From Burkholderiales bacterium (GTDB lineage Bacteria; Pseudomonadota; Gammaproteobacteria; Burkholderiales; Burkholderiaceae): DNA of 7,913 nucleotides. The position numbers and the translations under genes were made by a program. The stretch covers positions 1 through 7,913 of the forward strand of contig CAHJWV010000576.1 in the NCBI GenBank assembly GCA_903643055.1. The letters are read 5' to 3'. The notes beneath the pieces were generated by a model. That model was not told where the DNA came from. It worked only from the letters and a program-made list of their open reading frames with translations, and ran no database searches. Shown piece after piece: positions 1-6,306 of this stretch (position 1 is the stretch's first letter; each line of letters starts with the position of its first letter).

Positions 1-942
1 TTCTTCCAGCACATAGCGGTCACCGACCTTTGCGCGAACGAATTCAATGCCACGCGACTGCAAGGCCAGTTCAACCGCCATGTTCGTCATCAATGTGCCA
101 ACCGCGCCCGGCACTGGCTGCCCCTGCGACAAACGATCGGCCACCATCACATACAAAAGCTCATCGCCGTTATAGAGGCGCCCCTCGCTGTCGACCAGTT
201 GCAACCGGTCGGCATCGCCATCGAGCGCGACGCCATAGTGAGCCTTGTGTTCTTGAACTGCCTTGATCAAAGCCGCCGGTGCCGTGGCCCCGAAACCCGC
301 GTTGATGTTGATGCCATCCGGGCTGCAGCCGATGCAAACCACTTCGGCACCGAGTTCATGGAACACATCCGGAGCTGTGTTGTAGCCCGCGCCATGAGCC
401 GCATCAACGACGATCTTCAATCCCTTCAGAGACAGATCATTGCTGAAGGTGCTCTTGCAGAACTCGACGTAACGCCCACGCGCATCTTCCAGCCGGCGCG
501 CCTTGCCCAGATGGGCGGAATCGACCCAGCTCGGTGCGTCTCCCAGTGCAGTTTCGACCTGCTGCTCCCATTCGTCGGGAAGCTTCTCTCCCCGAGCTGA
601 AAAAAACTTGATGCCGTTGTCCGGAAAAGGGTTGTGCGATGCGCTGATCACCACGCCAAGATCCAGACGCAATGCACGCGTCAAATAAGCCACGCCCGGT
701 GTCGGCAAGGGGCCGCTCAGCAGCACATCGACACCCGCAGAAGCAAACCCCGCCTCCAACGAGGATTCGATCATGTAGCCGGAAATGCGGGTGTCTTTGC
801 CGATCAGCACCGTGGGACGTTGAATCCTGCTCTTCAGAACGCGTCCTACAGCATGACCCAGGCTTAGCATGAAGTCCGGTGTGATCGGTGCTTGGCCAAC
901 CGTGCCGCGAATGCCATCCGTTCCGAAGTAAGTTCTGCTCAT
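1..942 (-). CDS. glmM: Phosphoglucosamine mutase, N-terminal 314 residues (runs off left edge)
   Basis: GlmM converts glucosamine-6-phosphate to glucosamine-1-phosphate in the cytoplasm, the step before UDP-N-acetylglucosamine for peptidoglycan and lipopolysaccharide. The reading frame opens at ATG (942) and stays open to base 1, giving 314 codons of a protein usually near 445 residues. Visible are the N-terminal FGTDGIRG segment, the phosphoserine loop ISASHNP with the catalytic serine at residue 102, and the metal-binding loop DGDADR at 241-246. The serine and the three loop aspartates fall at the same numbers as in the E. coli enzyme. The C-terminal sugar- and phosphate-binding domain is outside the window. 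A Shine-Dalgarno-like AGGAAA lies about 6 bases before the ATG. The gene follows folP by 42 bases, so cotranscription is likely. Identity is near certain; only the 3' end is unseen. Confidence 0.97.
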   Translation of the reverse strand, partial: MSRTYFGTDGIRGTVGQAPITPDFMLSLGHAVGRVLKSRIQRPTVLIGKDTRISGYMIESSLEAGFASAGVDVLLSGPLPTPGVAYLTRALRLDLGVVISASHNPFPDNGIKFFSARGEKLPDEWEQQVETALGDAPSWVDSAHLGKARRLEDARGRYVEFCKSTFSNDLSLKGLKIVVDAAHGAGYNTAPDVFHELGAEVVCIGCSPDGININAGFGATAPAALIKAVQEHKAHYGVALDGDADRLQLVDSEGRLYNGDELLYVMVADRLSQGQPVPGAVGTLMTNMAVELALQSRGIEFVRAKVGDRYVLEE

Positions 943-984
943 CGTTGTTTCCTGTCTGACACAAGGCCGCGGATTGTGCAGCAG

Positions 985-1842
985 CTACCCACGTGCTTGA
1001 CCAGGCAAGCCGACGGCACCCCACACCTTGAGCGCGTCGACCAGCGCAGCCACGTCATGCACGCGCAACACGCGCGCGCCGTGCTGCACAGCGGCCAACG
1101 CCGCAGCCAGGCTTGCTGCCTCACGCTCACCCACCGGGCGGCCCGTCACAACACCCAAAGTGCTCTTTCTGGACCAGCCGGTAAGCAGCGGATATCCCAG
1201 CGACAGTAATTCGCGCTGGCGTGCGAGCAAGGCCAGGTTGTGTTCAGCCGTCTTGCCAAACCCGATGCCAGGATCAAGCGCAATGCGAGACGATTCCACG
1301 CCCAGTGCGATCAAGCGCTCGGCCCGCTCGGCGAGAAAGGCTTTCACCTCATCGACAACGTCGCCAACATAATGCGGCGCCTTTTGCATCGATCGCGGCT
1401 CTCCACGCATGTGCATCAAGCAGATACCGCAGCGGGGATGCGCTGCGACAAGGTCTAACGCTCCGAATGCGCGCAAGGCCTGGATGTCGTTGATGATGTC
1501 GGCCCCCAAGTCCAGCGCTTCCCGCATTACCTCAGGCTTGAACGTGTCGATCGACACTGGAATACCCATCGACAGCGCGCCCTTCAGAACCGGCATCACG
1601 CGAGCGAGTTCTTCATCCAGCGGCACCGCTTCGGCCCCCGGCCGGGTCGACTCTCCCCCGAGATCCAGCAAGTTGGCGCCGTCTTTCAAGAGTTTTTCGC
1701 AATGAGCTAACGCGGCGCGCGTCGTGGCATGGCGGCCGCCATCAGAAAAAGAATCCGGCGTGATGTTGACGATGCCCATCACTTGCGGATCACTCAGATC
1801 AATCAGGAAACGCGTGGTCCGCCAACTCACAGCCATGTTCAC
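985..1842 (-). CDS. folP: Dihydropteroate synthase
   Basis: FolP condenses 7,8-dihydropterin pyrophosphate with p-aminobenzoate to give 7,8-dihydropteroate in folate synthesis; it is the sulfonamide target. The 285-residue TIM barrel has the family's motifs in order: GIVNITPDSFSDGG at 23-36, GGESTRPGA at 62-70, SIDT with D99, NDI with N118, LMHMRG near 142-147, DPGIGFGKT at 190-198, SRKS at 224-227 and RVHDV at 260-264. Length is normal. The start is uncertain: GTG at 1842 and ATG at 1836 are in frame two codons apart, and neither has a clear Shine-Dalgarno sequence. The gene lies 95 bases after ftsH with a terminator-like hairpin between, and 42 bases before glmM, so folP-glmM may form its own unit or depend on readthrough from ftsH. 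No catalytic residue is missing. Confidence 0.96.
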   Translation of the reverse strand: MNMAVSWRTTRFLIDLSDPQVMGIVNITPDSFSDGGRHATTRAALAHCEKLLKDGANLLDLGGESTRPGAEAVPLDEELARVMPVLKGALSMGIPVSIDTFKPEVMREALDLGADIINDIQALRAFGALDLVAAHPRCGICLMHMRGEPRSMQKAPHYVGDVVDEVKAFLAERAERLIALGVESSRIALDPGIGFGKTAEHNLALLARQRELLSLGYPLLTGWSRKSTLGVVTGRPVGEREAASLAAALAAVQHGARVLRVHDVAALVDALKVWGAVGLPGQARG

Positions 1843-1890
1843 AATTTCAGATCAAAATGGCCCGGTAACCGAGCGGAATCAAAATGCAAA

Positions 1891-1908
1891 ACGGGGCCGA
1901 AGCCCCAT
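1891..1908 (-). terminator. Intrinsic terminator after ftsH, before folP
   Basis: Read on the minus strand, a 7-bp stem (ATGGGGC pairing with GCCCCGT, one G-U pair) closes a TTCG tetraloop and is followed by a T-rich stretch (TTTGCATTTT). It begins 29 bases after the ftsH stop codon. The C(UUCG)G loop is an especially stable RNA tetraloop. The T-tract is interrupted by GCA, so termination may be partial. It sits inside a presumed operon, which suggests uneven expression of ftsH and folP-glmM. Read on the plus strand it lacks a T-tract. Confidence 0.75.
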
Positions 1909-1937
1909 TTCACAGTAAGTGCCCTAACCCAGCAGCA

Positions 1938-3839
1938 TCAAGCCGTTGCCGGCGCGCCATCCGGCTTGACCGGCGGCACGGAACCGCCCGATTTGCTGGT
2001 CGATGGCGTCCAGTCTTTCGGTGGACGCGGCGGATTGCCACCCATGATGTCGTCGATCTGGTCCGCATCGATGGTTTCCCATTCGAGCAAGGCCTTCGCC
2101 ATCGAATGCATCTTGTCCTGGTTGCCTTCGATCAACTTGCGGGCAATCGCATATTGCTCGTCAATGATGCGGCGAACCTCGGTATCGACACGATGCATTG
2201 TGTCTTCAGAAACGCTGGTGGTCTTGGTGACCGAGCGACCCAAGAACACTTCGCCTTCGTTTTCGGCATAGACCATCGGACCCATGGCTTCGCTCATGCC
2301 GTAGCGCGTCACCATGTCGCGTGCAATCTGAGTGGCACGCTCGAAATCGTTGCTGGCGCCCGTGGTCATTTCGTTCATGAACACTTCTTCGGCAATGCGG
2401 CCACCGAACAGAATGGCAATCCGACTCAGCATGCGAATCTTGTCAGAGCTGTAGCGATCGCCTTCTGGCAGTTGCATCGTGACGCCCAAGGCGCGACCGC
2501 GAGGGATCACCGTCACCTTATGCACTGGGTCCGACTTCGGCACCAGACGGGCAACCAGCGCATGACCAGCTTCGTGATAGGCCGTGTTGCGACGCTCGTC
2601 TTCGGCCATTGCCATCGACTTGCGCTCCGGGCCCATCATGATCTTGTCTTTGGCCTTCTCGAAGTCGACCATGTCGACCACGCGACCGTTGCGGCGCGCG
2701 GCAAACAAGGCAGCTTCATTGACCAGGTTAGCGAGGTCTGCCCCCGAGAAGCCCGGTGTTCCACGCGCCAGGATGTCGGCGCGGATGTCTTGCCCGACCG
2801 GCACCTTGCGCATGTGCACATTGAGGATCTGCTCACGGCCACGCACATCGGGCAAAGTCACATACACCTGGCGGTCGAAACGGCCGGGGCGCAGCAACGC
2901 AGGGTCCAAGATGTCGGGCCGGTTGGTCGCGGCCATCACGATCACGCCCATGTTGGTCTCGAAGCCGTCCATCTCGACCAGCATCTGGTTCAATGTCTGC
3001 TCGCGCTCGTCATTGCCACCCCCCAGGCCTGCGCCGCGATGGCGGCCGACCGCGTCGATTTCATCAACGAAGATGATGCAAGGCGAACTCTTCTTCGCTT
3101 GCTCGAACATGTCGCGCACACGGGCAGCGCCGACACCGACAAACATCTCAACGAAGTCTGAACCCGAGATGCTGAAGAAAGGGACTTTGGCTTCGCCGGC
3201 GATCGCCTTGGCCAGCAAGGTCTTACCGGTTCCTGGTGGGCCGACCAGCAACACACCGCGCGGAATGCGGCCGCCGAGCTTCTGGAATTTCTGCGGGTCT
3301 TTCAGGAAGTCGACCAGTTCTTTGACTTCTTCCTTGGCCTCGTCGCAACCTGCGACATCAGCAAATGTCGTCGTGTTGTTGGCTTCGTCGAGCATGCGCG
3401 CCTTCGATTTACCGAAGCTGAATGCGCCGCCCTTTCCGCCACCCTGCATCTGCCGCATGAAATAAATCCAGACGCAGATTAGCAACAACATCGGGCCCCA
3501 AGAGACCAGGATGTTCATCAGCAGCGACTGTTCTTCGCGTGCCTTGACGTCGAACTTGACGTTGTTGTTGATCAGGTCACCCACCAAGCCGCGGTCCATG
3601 TAGGGCGCCGTGGTACGAAGTTCTTTGTCATCAGAGGTGCGAGCCTTGATTTCGGTGCCACTGGCGCCGTCCTGCAATTGCACGCTCTTGATGCGCTTGC
3701 TGCGCACTTCCTCCAGAAAGTCGGAATATCCGATGTCGCCAGCGCGCACGGCGCCACGATCGAACTGTTTGAATACGGTGAACAGCACCAGGGCTATCAC
3801 CAACCAAACTGCGACTTTAGAGAACCATTGATTGTTCAC
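1938..3839 (-). CDS. ftsH: ATP-dependent zinc metalloprotease FtsH
   Basis: FtsH is a hexameric inner-membrane AAA+ protease that degrades misassembled membrane proteins and regulators; in E. coli these include sigma-32 and LpxC. The 633 residues match family length. In order: transmembrane helix 1 (about 8-24), a periplasmic domain, transmembrane helix 2 (about 107-127), Walker A GPPGTGKT at 200-207, pore loop FVGVG at 233-237, Walker B IIFVDEID at 255-262, likely arginine fingers R317 and R320, the zinc motif HEAGH at 422-426, and the probable third zinc ligand D498 in the [10 protein letters not shown] stretch. A proline-rich tail fills roughly 602-633. The start is GTG at 3839, supported by AAGGAG five bases upstream and by the immediate onset of the first membrane helix. 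Upstream lies a sigma-32-like promoter and downstream a terminator hairpin. Its position after rlmE is conserved in E. coli. Confidence 0.98.
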   Translation of the reverse strand: MNNQWFSKVAVWLVIALVLFTVFKQFDRGAVRAGDIGYSDFLEEVRSKRIKSVQLQDGASGTEIKARTSDDKELRTTAPYMDRGLVGDLINNNVKFDVKAREEQSLLMNILVSWGPMLLLICVWIYFMRQMQGGGKGGAFSFGKSKARMLDEANNTTTFADVAGCDEAKEEVKELVDFLKDPQKFQKLGGRIPRGVLLVGPPGTGKTLLAKAIAGEAKVPFFSISGSDFVEMFVGVGAARVRDMFEQAKKSSPCIIFVDEIDAVGRHRGAGLGGGNDEREQTLNQMLVEMDGFETNMGVIVMAATNRPDILDPALLRPGRFDRQVYVTLPDVRGREQILNVHMRKVPVGQDIRADILARGTPGFSGADLANLVNEAALFAARRNGRVVDMVDFEKAKDKIMMGPERKSMAMAEDERRNTAYHEAGHALVARLVPKSDPVHKVTVIPRGRALGVTMQLPEGDRYSSDKIRMLSRIAILFGGRIAEEVFMNEMTTGASNDFERATQIARDMVTRYGMSEAMGPMVYAENEGEVFLGRSVTKTTSVSEDTMHRVDTEVRRIIDEQYAIARKLIEGNQDKMHSMAKALLEWETIDADQIDDIMGGNPPRPPKDWTPSTSKSGGSVPPVKPDGAPATA

Positions 3840-3844
3840 CGCGG

Positions 3845-3853
3845 CTCCTTCTT
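3845..3853 (-). promoter_or_regulatory. Ribosome binding site of ftsH
   Basis: The minus strand reads AAGAAGGAG here, ending five bases before the GTG at 3839. It is the strongest Shine-Dalgarno sequence in the window, and it decides the unusual GTG start of ftsH. Confidence 0.8.
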
Positions 3854-3900
3854 ACGATCAATACTTCAGCGCGGCATACGACGCATCCCGCATTCACGGT

Positions 3901-3928
3901 ACCTGGGGGCGATTCTAGTGCAGTCAAG
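3901..3928 (-). promoter_or_regulatory. Putative sigma-32 (RpoH) heat-shock promoter for ftsH
   Basis: On the minus strand CTTGAC (3928-3923) is followed after 14 bases by CCCCAGGT (3908-3901). The E. coli sigma-32 consensus is CTTGAA, 13-15 bases, CCCCATNT, so the match is close in both boxes and in spacing. Transcription would begin near 3894, giving an ftsH leader of about 55 bases. In E. coli the rlmE-ftsH operon is heat-shock controlled, which fits. That this box is active here is inferred from sequence alone. Confidence 0.6.
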
Positions 3929-3986
3929 TGCATGGGACTTGAGATGGTCCCCGCGGCACGAAAAGGTCGATCGTCCAAACCCTCGC

Positions 3987-4685
3987 CTACGGGCGTTTAT
4001 CGGTGGGCTTCCCTGGATTCTTCAGACCGATCCCGATCAGAAAAGTTTCCGACGATCGATCGCGAGAAGCCTTCGGCTTGATCGGCTTGACGACTCGAAA
4101 TGTCGTCTTGAATAGATCGATCAACTCGTTATAGCCAGCCCCGTGGAATACCTTGGCGACCAGCACACCGTTTGGCGTCAGATGGTTTTGGGCGAAGTCG
4201 ACCGCCAATTCGACCAAATGGGCAATTCGCGCCGCATCAGAACTCTCGATGCCCGACAGGTTCGGTGCCATGTCAGATACCACCACGTCCACTGGTCGGC
4301 CCGCGACCGCTTCGTTCAACTGTGTCAAAACCGAATCTTCTCGAAAATCGCCGAGGATGCTGACAACGCCTTCGATCGGCTCGAATTCGATCATGTCGAG
4401 CGCGATGATGGTGCCGTTCAAGGCGCCTGCGGCCGCACCGCCCGTACCGGCCTCTTTGGGAGCGAATCTGCGGCGCACATATTGGCTCCATGCGCCTGGC
4501 GCCGCGCCGAGATCCACCACCAGTTGGCCGGGCCTGATGAGTTGCAGCGCCTCATCGATTTCCTTGAGCTTGTACGCGGCTCGGGCCCGATACCCCTCTT
4601 TTTGCGCCAGTTTCACATAGGTGTCGTTCACGTGGCCGTGAAGCCAGGCCTTGTTGACCTTCTTGCTTTTCGTTTTGATTTTCAT
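3987..4685 (-). CDS. rlmE: 23S rRNA (uridine-2'-O)-methyltransferase RlmE (FtsJ/RrmJ)
   Basis: RlmE uses S-adenosylmethionine to methylate the 2'-O of U2552 (E. coli numbering) in the peptidyl-transferase A-loop, a late step in 50S subunit maturation. The 232-residue protein has the Rossmann fold with SAM motif [11 protein letters not shown] at 58-68. The family's K-D-K-E catalytic residues fit K39, D138 (in SDMAPN), K178 (in AKVF) and E213 (in SSET). It is about 23 residues longer than the E. coli protein: the extra comes mainly from a Gly/Ala-rich insert near 75-91, with a few residues at the basic N-terminus and at the end. The start is ATG at 4685, preceded only by a weak GCAGG. It is divergent from yhbY over 41 bases and 147 bases upstream of ftsH, so some ftsH transcription may come from the rlmE promoter. 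Confidence 0.97.
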   Translation of the reverse strand: MKIKTKSKKVNKAWLHGHVNDTYVKLAQKEGYRARAAYKLKEIDEALQLIRPGQLVVDLGAAPGAWSQYVRRRFAPKEAGTGGAAAGALNGTIIALDMIEFEPIEGVVSILGDFREDSVLTQLNEAVAGRPVDVVVSDMAPNLSGIESSDAARIAHLVELAVDFAQNHLTPNGVLVAKVFHGAGYNELIDLFKTTFRVVKPIKPKASRDRSSETFLIGIGLKNPGKPTDKRP

Positions 4686-4714
4686 GAGCCTGCTTTTGAG
4701 AACGATGCACGAAC

Positions 4715-4721
4715 GATAATA
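4715..4721. promoter_or_regulatory. Overlapping divergent -10 boxes between rlmE and yhbY
   Basis: On the plus strand GATAAT (4715-4720) matches TATAAT at five of six positions; on the minus strand TATTAT (4721-4716) also matches at five of six. The two boxes overlap almost completely and point in opposite directions, toward yhbY and rlmE. Standard spacing would start plus transcription near 4727, the A of the yhbY ATG, and minus transcription near 4709, a separation of about 18 bases. No convincing -35 box is seen for either direction, so promoter function is a moderate inference. Confidence 0.45.
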
Positions 4722-4726
4722 AGAAC

Positions 4727-5200
4727 ATGTCTGCCATTGAACTCCGACCTGTACAGCGCAAGGAAAAACGCGCTGAAGCCCATCACCTCGACCCGGTGGT
4801 GTTGATCGGCGGCGACGGCCTCACGCCCGCCGTCATCAAAGAAACCGACGCCGCACTCAACGCCCATGGCTTGATCAAAGTGCGCGTCTTCTCTGATGAA
4901 CGAGAAACCCGCGAAGCCATTTTCGCGCGGCTGAGCGACGAGCTGAACGCTGCCCCCATTCAGCACATCGGCAAATTGCTGGTGCTCTGGCGGCCCATTC
5001 CGCCGAAGGAAAAGGTGGAGCGCGACGACCGCAAGCCCGGCCCGAAGACGGTGAAGATTCTCAAGTTCTCGAAGAGCGGCAACCATCGCCCTCAAGTCAA
5101 AAAGATCAAGCTTCTGGGCAACCAGCGCATCGCTGCAGGCGGCGAAGTGAAGCGGGCCAAAAAACGCATCATCAGCGTCAAGCGAACCGCGGCTGAATAA
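4727..5200 (+). CDS. yhbY: YhbY family (CRM domain) RNA-binding protein with basic C-terminal extension
   Basis: YhbY is a small CRM-domain protein that binds pre-50S ribosomal particles in E. coli. Residues about 8-92 form the CRM domain, with the GxxG loop GGDG at 28-31, a LIKVRV strand near 49-54, and the end strand [10 protein letters not shown] at 81-90. The E. coli protein has about 97 residues; this one has 157 because of a lysine/arginine-rich tail from about 93 to 157 that is probably disordered and may add RNA contacts. Its ATG lies seven bases after a GATAAT box with no Shine-Dalgarno sequence, so the message may be leaderless. It is the only plus-strand gene, divergent from rlmE, another 50S maturation factor, which suggests shared control. 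Identity is secure for the domain; the role of the tail is unknown. Confidence 0.93.
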   Translation: MSAIELRPVQRKEKRAEAHHLDPVVLIGGDGLTPAVIKETDAALNAHGLIKVRVFSDERETREAIFARLSDELNAAPIQHIGKLLVLWRPIPPKEKVERDDRKPGPKTVKILKFSKSGNHRPQVKKIKLLGNQRIAAGGEVKRAKKRIISVKRTAAE

Positions 5201-5221
5201 ATCCCCACACCGCCGCTCAAA

Positions 5222-5251
5222 CAGCCCCGCATTCATCACAGCGCGGGGCTG
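5222..5251. terminator. Hairpin in the convergent yhbY / DUF4149 interval
   Basis: CAGCCCCGC (5222-5230) pairs perfectly with GCGGGGCTG (5243-5251) across a 12-base loop, giving a 9-bp GC-rich stem. It lies 21 bases after the yhbY stop and about the same distance after the opposing gene's stop. On the minus strand it is followed by TTT only, and on the plus strand by no T-tract, so it is better seen as a bidirectional transcript-end hairpin than a classical terminator. Confidence 0.55.
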
Positions 5252-5278
5252 GCGCTGAACTCCACCGTCGTTCAGCGC
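5252..5278. terminator. Second hairpin, overlapping the stop codon of the DUF4149 gene
   Basis: GCGCTGAAC (5252-5260) pairs perfectly with GTTCAGCGC (5270-5278) over a 9-base loop. It directly abuts the neighbouring hairpin, and its right arm contains the TGA stop (5274-5272) of the minus-strand gene. No T-tract follows on either strand. It may act with its neighbour to end or stabilise converging transcripts. Confidence 0.45.
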
Positions 5279-5727
5279 TTCTGCGCCAATCGCCAAGTCA
5301 GCGCGATGGCGATGAGACCCTTCAAGCCATACAAACCGAATGAAATTCCATGCAAGGCCCCGAATGACAAAGGGCCCTGCCCAGCACGGGCGGCCGGCAT
5401 CATCGGCTGAATGGCGAAAAAGCCCAAGACCGTACAAAAGGCCGCTCCAAACACCAGCAGCATGTTGGTGTTCAACACCGACCCTCGGCCCGCCTCGGCT
5501 TCGTCTCGTGCATGCGGCCGAAGCATCACCAACAACACCAGCGCAACGAACAGGCTGAGGTAAGCCTCGCGAACAAACATGTGGCCGGCAATGCGGCCGG
5601 CCACCTCGGGCTCAACCAGTGCGAAAGCGGCTGGCGTTCCAATCGCGCCAATGCCGATCAGCAAACCTGCCCAGATGCCTGACAGCACCGCAGCGACTCG
5701 CAACCCCATCGCGCTTGAGAGCATCAC
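5272..5727 (-). CDS. DUF4149 (TMEM205-like) integral membrane protein
   Basis: This is a 151-residue membrane protein of unknown biochemical role. Four hydrophobic segments are visible at about 8-29, 53-70, 87-106 and 125-147, joined by a charged loop (PHARDEAEAGRG, 71-82). The C-terminal LHGISFGLYGLKG stretch and overall layout match my recollection of the DUF4149 family, which sits beside greA in many betaproteobacteria. GTG at 5727 and ATG at 5724 are adjacent in-frame candidate starts. GAGGA eight bases upstream of the GTG favours the GTG slightly, while GCAGG lies too close to the ATG. It begins 11 bases after the greA stop, so translation from a greA transcript is likely. No signal peptide cleavage site or catalytic motif is recognisable. 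The family call is fairly sure; no function is claimed. Confidence 0.85.
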   Translation of the reverse strand: MMLSSAMGLRVAAVLSGIWAGLLIGIGAIGTPAAFALVEPEVAGRIAGHMFVREAYLSLFVALVLLVMLRPHARDEAEAGRGSVLNTNMLLVFGAAFCTVLGFFAIQPMMPAARAGQGPLSFGALHGISFGLYGLKGLIAIALTWRLAQKR

Positions 5728-5738
5728 CTGCTCAGTCC

Positions 5739-6215
5739 TCAGATGTAGCGGACGTCAACGATCTCATAGCTCTTGACGCCACCGGGCGCATGCACATCGG
5801 CCACGGCGCCGGCTTCTTTGCCGATCAACGCGCGGGCAATCGGCGAGCCAATCGAGATCTTGCCTTCCTTCAGATTCGCCTCGTCATCGCCGACGATCTG
5901 ATAGGTCACCGCGTTGCCAGTGGCTTCATCTTCCAAATCGACGGTGGCGCCGAACACCACCCGCCCACCCGCATTCAGCGTGGTCGGATCGATGATCTGA
6001 GCGGCGGCCAGCTTGCCTTCGATTTCGAGGATGCGGCCTTCGATGAAACCTTGTTTGTCCTTCGCAGCTTCGTATTCGGCGTTCTCGGAGAGATCGCCTT
6101 GAGCCCGCGCTTCGGAGATGGCCTGAATCACGGAATGCCGCTCGACAGTCTTCAAGCGGTGCAGCTCTTCCTTGAGCTTTTCAGCACCGCGCGTGGTGAT
6201 GGGGATGGTTGCCAT
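5739..6215 (-). CDS. greA: Transcription elongation factor GreA
   Basis: GreA enters the secondary channel of backtracked RNA polymerase and stimulates cleavage of the extruded RNA 3' end. The 158-residue length is exactly that of the E. coli protein. Residues about 1-75 form the antiparallel coiled coil, whose tip loop carries D41 and E44 ([18 protein letters not shown], 40-57), the acidic pair that coordinates the catalytic magnesium. The remainder is the globular FKBP-like domain, with [14 protein letters not shown] at 123-136. The frame continues upstream without a stop, but ATG at 6215 is chosen because MATIPIT is the typical family start and AAGG lies six bases before it. The gene follows carB by 91 bases and immediately precedes the DUF4149 gene. 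A large hairpin sits in its leader. Confidence 0.97.
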   Translation of the reverse strand: MATIPITTRGAEKLKEELHRLKTVERHSVIQAISEARAQGDLSENAEYEAAKDKQGFIEGRILEIEGKLAAAQIIDPTTLNAGGRVVFGATVDLEDEATGNAVTYQIVGDDEANLKEGKISIGSPIARALIGKEAGAVADVHAPGGVKSYEIVDVRYI

Positions 6216-6231
6216 GATGAACCTTGAAAGT

Positions 6232-6290
6232 ACAAATGAAACCGCCGCCTTCTCCCGGATGGGAGGCTCGGCGGCGGCCGACAAATGAAA
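6232..6290. repeat. 10-bp direct repeat flanking the carB-greA hairpin
   Basis: ACAAATGAAA occurs at 6232-6241 and again, identical and in the same orientation, at 6281-6290. The two copies enclose a 39-base GC-rich segment containing the hairpin. One copy abuts the stem exactly and the other lies three bases from it. On the transcribed (minus) strand both copies read TTTCATTTGT, and the downstream copy supplies the T-rich stretch after the hairpin. Confidence 0.8.
6242..6277 (-). terminator. Long hairpin between carB and greA (terminator or attenuator)
   Basis: The outer arms CCGCCGCC (6242-6249) and GGCGGCGG (6270-6277) pair over 8 bp. Inside, CTCCC (6252-6256) and GGGAG (6261-6265) pair over a 4-base loop, leaving a small internal loop between the two stems. 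On the minus strand the structure is followed by TTTCATTTGT, a weak T-tract. It starts 29 bases after the carB stop and ends 26 bases before the greA start, so it could terminate carB transcripts or sit within the greA leader and limit readthrough. Confidence 0.6.
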
Positions 6291-6306
6291 GGGATAACTC
6301 GAAAGT

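Noticed and set aside
437..1024. 195-residue minus-strand open frame overlapping glmM and the end of folP
   Set aside because: It occupies a different frame from glmM, whose own frame runs unbroken with its catalytic motifs.
1884..3161. 425-residue plus-strand open frame opposite ftsH
   Set aside because: It lies antisense to a clearly genuine ftsH and its translation is histidine/arginine-rich with no recognisable domain. Such frames arise from GC-biased third positions.
3912..3928. Sigma-70 promoter from TTGACT and TAGAAT upstream of ftsH
   Set aside because: The two hexamers are only four bases apart on the minus strand, far from the usual 16-18. The heat-shock reading of the same region has correct spacing.
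3966..3996. Terminator after rlmE
   Set aside because: A short CGCC/GGCG stem overlaps the stop codon, but the longer pairing has mismatches and no T-tract follows.
4143..4805. 220-residue plus-strand open frame opposite rlmE and overlapping yhbY
   Set aside because: rlmE keeps all four catalytic residues on the other strand, and the plus translation resembles nothing known.
4682..5437. 251-residue minus-strand open frame covering all of yhbY
   Set aside because: It is antisense to the well-supported CRM-domain gene, overlaps the DUF4149 gene in another frame, and shows no family motif.
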